From Virgisporangium ochraceum (GTDB lineage Bacteria; Actinomycetota; Actinomycetes; Mycobacteriales; Micromonosporaceae), in the NCBI RefSeq assembly GCF_016863655.1, contig NZ_BOPH01000079.1:1-60922 (forward strand): a stretch of DNA of 60,922 bases, read 5' to 3'. A program made the position numbers and the translations under genes. This document shows positions 50,929 through 59,623 of the stretch, piece after piece; position 1 is the stretch's first letter, and each line of letters opens with the position of its first letter. The notes beneath the pieces were generated by a model. The model did no database searches. It worked only from the letters and a program-made list of their open reading frames with translations, and was not told where the DNA came from.

Positions 50929-51319
50929 CTGCCTTCTCGATGACGCAGGTGGCCCGGATGTCGAAACTGTGCGGACCGGAGTGGTCCTGCGCCAGCAGGC
51001 ACTCGTCACGGTGCGGTCCGTTGATGCTCGCACGGGCGCAGGTGTCGACCTGGATCAGCCGGTGGCGGTCGCTCGCCCAGTACAGCCACCACCAACGCTC
51101 GCCGTCGTCGGCGGCGCCGGTGAAGGCGATGTGGTCGCCGTCGTGGCCGAGCGCCAACTCGCAGGTGACCGTCCGGAGCACCGGTCCGATGACCGACGGT
51201 AGTGCCGCCAGCGTCGCGGACTGCGGGGCGGTCAGGTCGGAGGTGGCCGGACAGCGGCTCTCCTGGTCGTCACCTGGGTACATGGCGGGCGTCTCCGTGA
51301 GGGACCAACGATCGGTCAT
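50918..51319 (-). CDS. Hypothetical Cys/His-rich protein
   Basis: 133 residues, ATG at 51319 with GAGGTGA upstream. Two similar segments carry spaced Cys and His: CELALGHDGDHIAF and CLLAQDHSGPHSFD, separated by GERWWWLYW. The repetition suggests an internal duplication around CxLxxxHxGxH units that could bind metal. No signal peptide. Family unknown; it overlaps the acyl-CoA synthetase stop on the opposite strand. Confidence 0.65.
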   Translation of the reverse strand: MTDRWSLTETPAMYPGDDQESRCPATSDLTAPQSATLAALPSVIGPVLRTVTCELALGHDGDHIAFTGAADDGERWWWLYWASDRHRLIQVDTCARASINGPHRDECLLAQDHSGPHSFDIRATCVIEKAVRA

Positions 51320-51544
51320 GACAGTTCACCTCGTCGTCGGGCGTCTTCGCGACCCCTCCATTTCCCTCGTTCGGCAATCCCAACCGTGCCCGCCTCGATC
51401 GACTCCGGTCAGAGCAGGCCCCGTCGGATGGCCTCGGCGACCGCGGTCCCACCTCGGGTTCACCACCTAGATCAGGTCACGCGCGGCTCGGCCGCGCGCA
51501 ACCTGCGCGACGGGATGCAAGGTCCAAGAAGCAACTGGCCTTGC

Positions 51545-51922
51545 CTACTGGGCGTCAGTGTTGTGGCTCCCCGGTCGGCTCAATGCCCCGAACCAATATC
51601 CGACTACGGTGCCTGCAATGCCTGTGACCGGAGCAATGTAGCTTCCGAAAGCCTGCGGATCCAAGCTCGTGACCATTGCGATGACTGGCATTGCTACGAC
51701 GCCGAGCACAACTAGATAAAGTGTGATGCTTCGGGCATTCCAGGCGTTGCGATCCGCGCGATCGACTGCAGTGTCAGCGCCCTCTTGGTATGCCTCGCGA
51801 AGTCGAGCGTTTAGGGCCAGTACGAACTCCTCCGCTGCCTTTTGCTGTCGTTCCTGCCGCTCTATGCGCTCTTGACGATCTCGTTCTTCAGCTTCGCGCT
51901 TCTCCTCGTCAGATGCGTCCAC
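51545..51922 (-). CDS. Small membrane protein with N-terminal coiled coil
   Basis: 125 residues. The first 50 are a highly charged coiled coil (EEKREAEERDRQERIERQERQQ). Two helices follow (about 65-85 and 92-112: ITLYLVVLGVVAMPVIAMV, YIAPVTGIAGTVVGYWFGAL). GC is visibly lower than in neighbours, suggesting acquired DNA. The GTG start at 51922 overlaps a possible small upstream ORF. Two-helix proteins with charged coils occur as phage or defence effectors, but nothing here proves that. Confidence 0.6.
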   Translation of the reverse strand: MDASDEEKREAEERDRQERIERQERQQKAAEEFVLALNARLREAYQEGADTAVDRADRNAWNARSITLYLVVLGVVAMPVIAMVTSLDPQAFGSYIAPVTGIAGTVVGYWFGALSRPGSHNTDAQ

Positions 51923-52148
51923 GGGAGTCCTGGGGAGGCAGCCCAGGGTCCCCCAGTTCTTGCCTCAAGTGCTCGATCAAGCAATGCTGTGATTTCAAAC
52001 CGCGACAATTCCGGCACCCTGGAATCCGTCGCCATCGGTCATCCACCTCCCGCATGGTTTGCTTGAAAGCATGGCATCCACCGGTCCGGCAGCGAACCCT
52101 CCGATCGAACGGCGAGACGCCGAATCGTTGATCAATCAAGCGATCCAT
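51909..52148 (-). CDS. Possible small Cys-rich ORF
   Basis: 79 codons from ATG 52148, overlapping the next gene start by 14 nt. The sequence has CRTGGCHAF and CRNCRGLKSQHC, a spacing that could form a zinc site. There is no strong ribosome site and codon usage is not clearly coding, so this is tentative. Confidence 0.3.
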   Translation of the reverse strand: MDRLIDQRFGVSPFDRRVRCRTGGCHAFKQTMREVDDRWRRIPGCRNCRGLKSQHCLIEHLRQELGDPGLPPQDSRGRI

Positions 52149-52552
52149 CGGCGCTTCAACCTGCCACAGCGCAACCGTGAGGGAGCGCGCGACAGGAAAC
52201 CGCCAACCCTCCGATGTTGCTAGCAATTGCTCACGAAGGGGCAGCTACCGGTCGAGCGCCAACAGCGACCGATCGGTGGCCTCGCCGAGTTCGCTGCTTG
52301 ACCTGCGACTACGGCTAACGGCTGATGGCAGCCGATGATCTGGCTCGCCTCTGAAATCGGAAGGCCAGCGGTGCGAACCGCCAGCGGCGCGCAGTCGCGC
52401 TGCCGCAGACCGACAGTGACCAAGCCCCTGGCCAGCGTATAGAGCCAAACACCCCGTGTCAGCGATCCACCTTGACCCAGTTTACAAGCTCCCGGATTTG
52501 CTCCGACGGATTCAAGTAAGCCGTCATCAGGTCCACCCAAATATACGCAGGT

Positions 52553-52590
52553 CAAGGGCGGCTTTCCCGGTGCCGCGGGAGCCGCCCTTG
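52553..52590. terminator. Hairpin with perfect 11-bp arms
   Basis: CAAGGGCGGCT (52553-52563) pairs with AGCCGCCCTTG (52580-52590) around a 16-nt loop that has its own CCCGG/CCGCGGG pairing. ATCTTTTG follows on the plus strand. It could be an intrinsic terminator. Confidence 0.55.
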
Positions 52591-52594
52591 ATCT

Positions 52595-52615
52595 TTTGAC
52601 CGTGGTTTGACCGTG
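52595..52615. repeat. Two direct repeats of TTTGACCGTG at 11-bp period
   Basis: Copies at 52595-52604 and 52606-52615 are identical and one helical turn apart, next to the hairpin. Such phased repeats resemble arm-type recombinase sites near attachment regions of actinobacterial integrative elements, but no integrase is present in the window. Confidence 0.4.
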
Positions 52616-52749
52616 AGGTTGGGCGAGTCACAACTTGGTGACGGGTGGCTCTCACTGGCAGAGAACGATGACGGGGTCGTGCGGCCCAGGCGCCGTGATC
52701 GATGCGGCCCGGACCGGATGGGCAACTACCTGCACACCGCTCCTTCCGG

Positions 52750-55425
52750 CTAGGGCAATGGCACCCGCGCTCGGTGGGAGAAGCTGACGGCAACGAGGGC
52801 GGTCATGAGTGCCGCTCCGGCCACGCCGAGTGCCGCCGTGCCGAAGAACGTGACCACGACTCCGGAGCAGATGGCAGCGAGGCCACCGGCGACGCCCATG
52901 GCGATGTCACAGAACCCCTGAACCGCGGGTCGGTCGGCCGGACCCGCCGATTCACTCAGCAACGTAGATCCGGCCACCATGCACGCGGACCACCCGAAGC
53001 CGATCGACACGAGTCCGAGCGTGGTGACCGGCAGCGACGGAGATGCGATCGCGATCCCGAGACAACCGCCTGCGATGAGCGCGATGCCACCGGCGATCGT
53101 CGGTCGACGGCCGACATGATCGACGAGGACGCCCATGACCGGCGACAACGCGTACATGGCGGCGACATGCAGCCCCACCATGACTCCGACGCCGGTCAGC
53201 GCTGGAGGCGCGTGATGTCCCTCGAGCACATGAATGGCGCCGAAAATCATGACCGCGATCATGGCGGCGTGGGCCAGCATGACCGTTGCTGTTCCTGCGC
53301 GGGCGTCGATGTCGGTCAGGACGATACGGGCGGCAGCCCGCAGGTCGGCACCCGCGACCGCGGCGGGTTGCGGGTAGATCGGAACGGACTGGGCGGTGCT
53401 TTGACGGGCGTTCTCTGCCCGGGCGATGAGGAGCGGATCCGGCCTCATCAACCACCACACGGCGGCAGCCGAGGCGGTGAACATCGTCGCGGAGCCGACG
53501 AACCCGCTCGCGTACGCGGGAGCGCCCGCGAGCCGGCCGATGCGGTCGATGAAGGGGAACAGCGAGGGCCCGACGATGGCGCCGATGGTGGTGCTCCACA
53601 CCACGATCGACAGCGTGCGTCCCCGGACGTGGGGCCGGGCCAGGTCGACAGCCGCATATCTGCTCTGGAGGTTCGCCGCCGTCCCCGCTCCGAAGAGCGT
53701 TCCTCCGACCAGCAGCAGAGTGACCGACGTCAGATGGGCGGCGGCGAACATGAGGCAGCCGCCCAGGGCGCCGGCGAGGTGGTTCGCGACGAGCGCGGGG
53801 CGCCGGCCGTAGCGGCGCATCAACCATGTGGCGGGCAGCGCGGACAGTGCACCACCAGCGAGGCTGCACGAGATCGTCAGCCCGGCCACGACCGGACCTC
53901 CCACTGCCCATCCGAGCAGAGGGCCGCCGAGAGTTCCCAACGCGACCCCGACGCCGTTGGGAATCTGGACAGCGGTGAGCAGGATCAACGTTCGGCGTTG
54001 CACCCAGTCGGGGTCGACGTAGTCCACAGCTTGCCGATACGCGTCGATGCCGCCGTTGACGTGGACACGGTCACGGATGACCCGCTGGACGAGCCGGTGC
54101 ATCTGGACTAGGCGGCCGCCGCGGGGCAAGGTGATTAGGCTTATCGCCGTAGCGCGGGCGAGGGCCCTCGCGACCTGGTCCGGCGCCACTGCTGTCCCGC
54201 CGTCGGTCACCACCGACAATGCGGCGCAGGCGCGCTCCAACCGATCGCGCGGGCATCCGGCCGGGAGCATGCTCAACAGGGTCAGGACCCGATCGACGGC
54301 TTCCCGATCTGGTCCCCCGTCGGTAATCGTCGCGATCGACAGCAGGATCGCCTCCGCGGCCCCGCGCTCGTAGCTGTCGCCATCCACCCGCCGCAGCAAC
54401 CGGTCCAGCGAAACACTTCGCAGACGGTCCAGATAGGTCGCGTAGCTCCACCCCTCAACCCGGATCACCGCAGCCGCCTGCGACATCGCCAACGGCAACG
54501 CACCGAGCTCCGCCGCCACCGCGGCAGCTCCCGAGCGGTCGTCGAGCCCGGTCCGTTCGGCCAGGAAGCCGACGGCGGTAGACACCGGGAACGGACCTAC
54601 CTCGACCAGCGAACCAAGGTCACGAGCCGCCCGCCGGACGCCTGTGATGACAGCGGTCGCCCCGCCAACGGCCGGAAGCCATCGCCGGACCACGTCGACG
54701 TCGACGACGTTGTCGAAGACCAGGGCCACCGATCGTCCGGTGCTCTCGATCCACCGCCGAGCCGCGGCGGCCCGGACGGTCACCGCTGTCTCGCCCGGCG
54801 CCGCACCGACGCGCTCCGCGACAGCAGCGAGACCGTCGAGGAGGGTCGCTTCGGTCTCGGCGACGATCCAAGCCACAACTGACACCCGGGTCCGCACTTG
54901 TGACCTGAGCCAGGCCGCGGCCAATTGGGTCTTGCCCGCGCCGGGAGGACCGACCAGAGACACGACCCGCGGCCCGGTGGCGCTCACGATCGCCTTGTCG
55001 ACCTCGTCGAGAATGTCGGCGCGACTGACGAAGCCAGGGGCCTGGGCCGGAACCTCGCCGACAACCACGACGTCGGCATCGGCGCCAGTGTCGGGACTGG
55101 GTGCGCGAGAGTTGATGTCCTCGTCGGCCCGGGACGCCCATGCGGACATCGGCGCTCCGATCACCGCCATTACGACGGCCGCCAGCGACAACGCCACGTC
55201 GGGCGACAGGCCGGCGAGGCTAAGCACCCACCACGAGAGGAAGAAGCCACCGACCGACCCCACGGTGGTCAGCGTCCACCTGACCGTCGCCGGACGTCGG
55301 ACACGGAGATCAACCACCGGTCGACTCCGATCCCGATCATCGCCCGATTGCGCCCTCCACCGCGAGTGTAGGAAGACGATCCAAGCGAAGCGTTGCCGAT
55401 TCACCCAATCGGGAATGCCTCTCAA
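52750..55425 (-). CDS. STAND/NB-ARC NTPase fused to a 12-helix MFS transporter
   Basis: One uninterrupted 891-codon frame. Residues about 50-90 form two membrane helices. Residues about 125-455 are a STAND NTPase: Walker A GPPGAGKT (159-166), Walker B VALVFDNV (233-240), LGALPLAM (307-314, the GLPLA motif) and the winged-helix end MHRLVQRVIRD (442-452). The TPR repeats that normally follow are missing. From about 470 a full MFS domain begins, with 12 hydrophobic helices and two loop motifs (MRRYGRRPALV and VLVDHVGRRPTI). The frame opens at a TTG (55425); a GTG at 55317 with GGAG upstream is a good alternative (855 residues). Its role is unknown: perhaps ligand-gated or ATP-switched transport, or a conflict-system effector. 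Confidence 0.85.
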   Translation of the reverse strand: MRGIPDWVNRQRFAWIVFLHSRWRAQSGDDRDRSRPVVDLRVRRPATVRWTLTTVGSVGGFFLSWWVLSLAGLSPDVALSLAAVVMAVIGAPMSAWASRADEDINSRAPSPDTGADADVVVVGEVPAQAPGFVSRADILDEVDKAIVSATGPRVVSLVGPPGAGKTQLAAAWLRSQVRTRVSVVAWIVAETEATLLDGLAAVAERVGAAPGETAVTVRAAAARRWIESTGRSVALVFDNVVDVDVVRRWLPAVGGATAVITGVRRAARDLGSLVEVGPFPVSTAVGFLAERTGLDDRSGAAAVAAELGALPLAMSQAAAVIRVEGWSYATYLDRLRSVSLDRLLRRVDGDSYERGAAEAILLSIATITDGGPDREAVDRVLTLLSMLPAGCPRDRLERACAALSVVTDGGTAVAPDQVARALARATAISLITLPRGGRLVQMHRLVQRVIRDRVHVNGGIDAYRQAVDYVDPDWVQRRTLILLTAVQIPNGVGVALGTLGGPLLGWAVGGPVVAGLTISCSLAGGALSALPATWLMRRYGRRPALVANHLAGALGGCLMFAAAHLTSVTLLLVGGTLFGAGTAANLQSRYAAVDLARPHVRGRTLSIVVWSTTIGAIVGPSLFPFIDRIGRLAGAPAYASGFVGSATMFTASAAAVWWLMRPDPLLIARAENARQSTAQSVPIYPQPAAVAGADLRAAARIVLTDIDARAGTATVMLAHAAMIAVMIFGAIHVLEGHHAPPALTGVGVMVGLHVAAMYALSPVMGVLVDHVGRRPTIAGGIALIAGGCLGIAIASPSLPVTTLGLVSIGFGWSACMVAGSTLLSESAGPADRPAVQGFCDIAMGVAGGLAAICSGVVVTFFGTAALGVAGAALMTALVAVSFSHRARVPLP

Positions 55426-55565
55426 ACTCGATTCGGTCGCTCGAATATGCGTCCGGCAACCTCGCTACTGCACTGTGCGGCACCGCAGGGCGTTCACCAT
55501 CGAAGGCACTTCCCGATGTGTCCGCGTCGTCCTCGTGCGCGAATATCGGATCGTCTGCTGTCCCG

Positions 55566-55889
55566 TCAGTTTTTGAGCAATGTCCCGGTCGTGGTCTTTT
55601 CGAGGTATTGCGTCACATCCTCGGCCGGATTCGACATCCGCCACGTGCTTAATAACGCAAGGCGCTTTGTCGGAAAGCCGGCGACATTCGCCGCCAGTGC
55701 GTAGGACAGCGGTCTTGGACCAACAACTACCAGGCCGGCAGTCGGCGGGAGAACGGTGTGCGTCGCCGAAGATCGGCGGAGTTCGTTCGGCAGTCGGCGT
55801 CCGAGCCTGCCTGACCGGAGGCACAGAAGCCCGCAACGGGCCACAACGGCCGTCACCAGCTCACCGTTGAACACGGTGTTTCGATCCAT
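55566..55889 (-). CDS. Possible small hypothetical protein
   Basis: 107 codons from ATG 55889 upstream of the STAND-MFS gene on the same strand, divergent from the fibronectin protein gene. The product has a basic middle (RSGRLGRRLPNELRRS) and an end VTQYLEKTTTGTLLKN. It is not membrane-bound and not recognised. Coding character is weak, and the stretch may simply be a promoter region of 490 nt. Confidence 0.3.
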   Translation of the reverse strand: MDRNTVFNGELVTAVVARCGLLCLRSGRLGRRLPNELRRSSATHTVLPPTAGLVVVGPRPLSYALAANVAGFPTKRLALLSTWRMSNPAEDVTQYLEKTTTGTLLKN

Positions 55890-55916
55890 GGTCGTTAGCG
55901 CCCCTCGGAGGTCCAC

Positions 55917-58900
55917 GTGCGATCCTGGTCATCCAGAAGCTTTCTGGTCTTAAGTTCGATGGCAGCCGTTGTAGTCCTGACGTTGGGACTACTCGTGCCG
56001 ACGGCAAACGCAGAGACGAAGCGGCGTCCGTCCGTGCCGAGCGGTGTGACGGCAACGCCCGGAGACGCTTCAGCGCTTGTCAAGTGGAAGCCACCGTCGA
56101 ACGCCGGCGAAGCGGTGGTCACGGGTTACGTGATTACGGCGTATCCCGGCGGTGCCACCGTCACTACGACGAATGTGACCAGCTATCAGGTCGGTCAGCT
56201 GACCAACGGCAAGGTGTACACCTTCACGGTCGCAGCCATCACCGCTGCGGGTACCGGCCCCGCGAGTTGGCCGACGAAACCGATCCGGCCCAAAGCGGCA
56301 ACCCCACCGGGCACACCCCGTGCGGTGGCCGCGACCGCGGGAAACCTCCAGGCAGTCGTCACCTGGAACGCACCGGACAACGACGGGGGCAGCGCGATCA
56401 CGGGCTACCGGGTGGTCGCGCAGCCGGGCGATCTTGTCGTCACCGTCGAGGGCGACGCTCGCCAGGCCGTCGTAACCGGACTGACCAACGGCAAGACCTA
56501 CCGGTTCGTGGTCAGCGCCGTCAACGCGGCCGGTCGCGGCAGGGAATCCGATCGCACCCGCCCGGTCACACCGGCGATCGGACCGCCGGCGGCACCGGCC
56601 GCCGTCCAGGCCGCGCCCGCGGGAAAGGGCGGCGTGACGGTGAGCTGGGAACCCGGCGACGACGGAGGATCTCCGATCACCGGGTACGAGGTGGTGACGA
56701 ACCCCGGCGGCGCTGTGGTGCGGACGAAGGCGGACACCACGTCCACGACGATCACCGGCCTGCGTAACGGCACCGCCTACAAGTTCAGCGTGCGCGCAAG
56801 GAACGCCAAGGGACCCGGTCCGGCTCTCGCCACCGCTGCCACCCGGCCCGACGTCACCATCGCGGTTGAGACGGTGGTCCTGTCGCCCGAGTCCCTGTCG
56901 ACGCTCACCGAGGTGACCGGCGACCAGACCCTGGTGTTCGAGAAGCCGACTGACCAGGTTCGCGCTCTGACGGCAGGGCGGGTCGTGGTCGCCGGGGTGA
57001 GCGACCGGACACCGTTTGGCCTGCTGAGAAAGGTCACCTCTGTCACGACGGACGGAACCACGACCCGGGTCGCGACGGCGGCGGCGTCCCTCGACGATGC
57101 GGTCAGCAACGGCGGGTTGGCGTTGGAGAACACTCTCGACGGCGCGGACGTGGAGCAGTTCAGGCCGGCCATGGAGGGCGTGCGGATCGTCGGACAGAAC
57201 GCTCTAAGGGCTGAGCTGGCCGGTCCGAAACTCACCGTCGCGATCGACGTGGACCTCGTGAAAGTCGGGAACGGGAAGGTCCACGTCACCGGGTCGCAGG
57301 ACATCACGCCCACGGTGTCGTTCGACGCTTCCGTCCGGTGCTGCTTCCACACCGACACCAACTTCCGGGCGCAGATCCAGACCACCCGGAAGCTGTCGCT
57401 GACCGCCGAGATCGAGAAGGAGATCAAGGGCAGCATTCCGCTGGGCCAGATCTACTTCCGGCCGATCCAGTTCTCTGTCGGTCCGGTTCCCGTGGTCGTC
57501 GTTCCGCGGCTGGACCTCAGCCTCGAGAGCTCCGGCAAGATCAGCGCCGGCGTAGTGACGTCGATCAGCGACACCAGCACGTACGGCGTCGAGGTGGCGA
57601 CCAGGGACGGCCGGGTCACCCCGCGAACGATCAACAACCGGACCACCTCGTTCCAACCGCCGACCGTGTTCGCCGCTGCCGAGTTCAAGGTCGGCGCCAG
57701 GGCCCGGCTGAACCTGCTCCTGTACGGCGTGGTCGGCCCCTACATGCAGAACACCGTGTACCCGATCGACCTTCGGGCCGACACCAGCGAGGACGCGTTC
57801 ATCACATGGAAACTCACCGGCACCATCGGTGCGGGCGTCCAACTGTCGATCCTGGGTAAAACCATCGCGAACTGGGAAAGGGATCCACTGATCTCGTTCT
57901 CGGTGACGCTCTACGAGTCTGGGCCCTTGATGGGCGTGACCATCACACCCCGGCCGGTGTCGGTGGAAGTCGGCGGAACGCTCAAGTTCAGCGCCACCGT
58001 CGCGCGGTCGCTGATCCAGACAGTCAACTGGTCGGTCGAGCCCGGTGGTGGCACCATCACCGCTGACGGCATCTACACCGCCCCGAACACTCCGGGCATG
58101 TACCGGGTGACCACGACGAGCCCCGCCAACGGCCTCAAACCGCAGACCGCGGCATCCATAGACGTCGAGGTAACGCCCAAGACGCCCGCCCCGAACACAG
58201 CTGATGTGCTTGTCGTGGGCTCCGGGGTCTTCGGCGACACCAACGGCGCGGACTGGCTCCAGGCCCAACTCCGAGCGGCAGGCTACACCGTGGAGGTCAT
58301 CCGCGAGGATGCCCTCCCGGCGAACCTGTCCGGCTATGGCCAGATCTGGCACCTCAGCGTCACGCCGCTGCCGGCGGCCGACCTCGACCGGCTCGCCGCC
58401 TACGTCAAGGCCGGCGGGAGCGTCTACCTGACCGGTGAACGACCCTGCTGCGAAGGTGTCAACGCTGCTGCGACCACGCTGGTCAAGAGCGTCGTACCCG
58501 GGGCCGCGGACGTGCAGATCGGCAACCTCGGCGACCCGTTCTACGAGACCGGCCCTGTCCCGGTCAATACAGCAGCCGTCGACGGGATCGGTCAGCGTCC
58601 GTTCGCATTGTCGACCTGGACCGTCTCCGCGCCCGGGGGAATGAGCGGGGTTGCCGGTGCCAACGTGTTCGCCTCCGGTCCCGGCCCTGACGGGGCGTCG
58701 GTCCCGGTCGCGGCCGTGTGGGGTCCCGATCAGGTCACCGGCCGCGGTCGGGTCGCAGTGCTGATGGACATCAACTGGACGGAGCCGGCCTACATGGACG
58801 CCACCACAGCAGGCCAGATCGCCCAGAACCTGGCGCTGTTCCTCAGCGGCGACTCAGCCCCACCGGCCGCGGCGGCAACTCCCATCAACCCGGCAGCAGA

Positions 58901-58949
58901 GGCGCGAACGCTCGCACCAAGTGGCCATTCGCCAACCGCTGCCAACTGA
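55917..58949 (+). CDS. Large secreted fibronectin type III repeat protein
   Basis: 1010 residues. A Sec signal peptide (1-32, cleavage after TANA) leads to three fibronectin III domains (about 38-128, 131-220 and 225-311), each with PxxV-start and TGYxV..G/LxNGxxYxFxVxAxNxxG repeats. A beta-rich region of about 400 residues follows, with Cys pair RCC. An Ig-like domain is at about 675-755 (VTITPRPVSVEVGGTLKFSA). A C-terminal alpha/beta domain at about 765-985 opens ADVLVVGSGVFGDTNGADW and looks like a glutamine-amidotransferase-like or DUF4159-type fold. There is no anchor, so it is released or wall-associated. GTG 55917 follows GGAGG. Confidence 0.85.
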   Translation: MRSWSSRSFLVLSSMAAVVVLTLGLLVPTANAETKRRPSVPSGVTATPGDASALVKWKPPSNAGEAVVTGYVITAYPGGATVTTTNVTSYQVGQLTNGKVYTFTVAAITAAGTGPASWPTKPIRPKAATPPGTPRAVAATAGNLQAVVTWNAPDNDGGSAITGYRVVAQPGDLVVTVEGDARQAVVTGLTNGKTYRFVVSAVNAAGRGRESDRTRPVTPAIGPPAAPAAVQAAPAGKGGVTVSWEPGDDGGSPITGYEVVTNPGGAVVRTKADTTSTTITGLRNGTAYKFSVRARNAKGPGPALATAATRPDVTIAVETVVLSPESLSTLTEVTGDQTLVFEKPTDQVRALTAGRVVVAGVSDRTPFGLLRKVTSVTTDGTTTRVATAAASLDDAVSNGGLALENTLDGADVEQFRPAMEGVRIVGQNALRAELAGPKLTVAIDVDLVKVGNGKVHVTGSQDITPTVSFDASVRCCFHTDTNFRAQIQTTRKLSLTAEIEKEIKGSIPLGQIYFRPIQFSVGPVPVVVVPRLDLSLESSGKISAGVVTSISDTSTYGVEVATRDGRVTPRTINNRTTSFQPPTVFAAAEFKVGARARLNLLLYGVVGPYMQNTVYPIDLRADTSEDAFITWKLTGTIGAGVQLSILGKTIANWERDPLISFSVTLYESGPLMGVTITPRPVSVEVGGTLKFSATVARSLIQTVNWSVEPGGGTITADGIYTAPNTPGMYRVTTTSPANGLKPQTAASIDVEVTPKTPAPNTADVLVVGSGVFGDTNGADWLQAQLRAAGYTVEVIREDALPANLSGYGQIWHLSVTPLPAADLDRLAAYVKAGGSVYLTGERPCCEGVNAAATTLVKSVVPGAADVQIGNLGDPFYETGPVPVNTAAVDGIGQRPFALSTWTVSAPGGMSGVAGANVFASGPGPDGASVPVAAVWGPDQVTGRGRVAVLMDINWTEPAYMDATTAGQIAQNLALFLSGDSAPPAAAATPINPAAEARTLAPSGHSPTAAN

Positions 58950-58954
58950 CAAGC

Positions 58955-59002
58955 CGTGGCTGACCGGTGAACCGATCACGACTGGTGCACCGGTCAGCCA
59001 CG
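58955..59002. terminator. Bidirectional terminator hairpin
   Basis: CGTGGCTGACCGGTG (58955-58969) and CACCGGTCAGCCACG (58988-59002) form a perfect 15-bp stem with an 18-nt loop. It lies between the convergent stops of the fibronectin gene (58949) and the next minus-strand gene (59009). Confidence 0.8.
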
Positions 59003-59008
59003 TCTCGT

Positions 59009-59554
59009 TCATGGCGCTGAGGCGAACTGTCGGAGAAGGGCTGCCTGTTCAGGTTGAACGACCAGCGCTGAACTCCGCTGCTGCGGGTAGATTTCAGCCG
59101 CAGCCCATTGAGCGGCGAGCACGCTGGTACCGGTGCCGATCCTGACGCCACGCTCCCGTAGCTCACGGAGCAACTGGCGGGCATCGAACAGGTGCACGGA
59201 GTTCAGGCACCAGGGCCGGACTGTTCCGCGCGAACTGATCGCGGGTGCTGCGGGACCAGCGAGCACCAGGTAGTAGTCCAAGCCGTCCGACTCGGTGACG
59301 TCGATGAGGCCTTCCCTCTTGAGGTACCACTTCACGTTGACCGTCAGACCTTGCAGCGAGCCCGAGGCGAACCGGCCGTCGAACGCCTTCGACGTTGCGG
59401 TCTGCTCCAGATCAATGTCGAAGATCTTCGCAGCTATCCACTCGCCGAGATGGCCCGCTGTCATCGGACGTTCGATTATGCCGGCGATCTTCTTGTCAAT
59501 CACGTTGCGTTCGTGCAGCAGTCCTGCGACTGTCCGAAGTTCTTGATCCTGCAT
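59009..59554 (-). CDS. Putative PD-(D/E)XK-like protein of a mobile element
   Basis: 181 residues from ATG 59554 (GAGAGG upstream; the frame extends to a TTG at 59581). Helical start, then GHLGEWIAAKIF, KAFDGRF and TVNVKWYLKREG. The order Glu38, Asp59, Asn73-x-Lys75 mimics the active-site spacing of PD-(D/E)XK nucleases, with Asn replacing the second acid. DYYLVLAGP then continues the beta-sheet. It could be a restriction-like nuclease or an inactive relative. It lies 70 nt from the DUF4238-like gene on the same strand. Confidence 0.5.
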   Translation of the reverse strand: MQDQELRTVAGLLHERNVIDKKIAGIIERPMTAGHLGEWIAAKIFDIDLEQTATSKAFDGRFASGSLQGLTVNVKWYLKREGLIDVTESDGLDYYLVLAGPAAPAISSRGTVRPWCLNSVHLFDARQLLRELRERGVRIGTGTSVLAAQWAAAEIYPQQRSSALVVQPEQAALLRQFASAP

Positions 59555-59623
59555 CGCGTCAGTCCTCTCTGCCGCGTCCAAAACTCCGAGTTCGAGATGC
59601 TTGGTGTGGCGGATCCGTTGGCA

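Larger units (their letters stand above)
52149..52749. other. Gene-poor, lower-GC stretch with remnants
   Basis: No convincing intact gene. On the minus strand a 22-codon ORF (52459-52527, MTAYLNPSEQIRELVNWVKVDR split as MTAYLNPSEQ and IRELVNWVKVDR) ends in a stop. Another frame (52310-52405) then has an HTH-like AVRTAGLPISEASQIIGC. The two could be halves of one frameshifted small regulator. A hairpin and phased direct repeats lie at 52553-52615. Confidence 0.35.

Noticed and set aside
51409..51460. Minus-strand fragment ending TAVAEAIRRGLL followed by a stop, like the C-terminus of a LuxR-type response regulator
   Set aside because: Only about 16 codons are left before an upstream stop; too short to call a pseudogene without a database comparison.
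52702..54111. 469-codon plus-strand frame
   Set aside because: Antisense to the MFS part of the fusion gene; hydrophilic and low-complexity.
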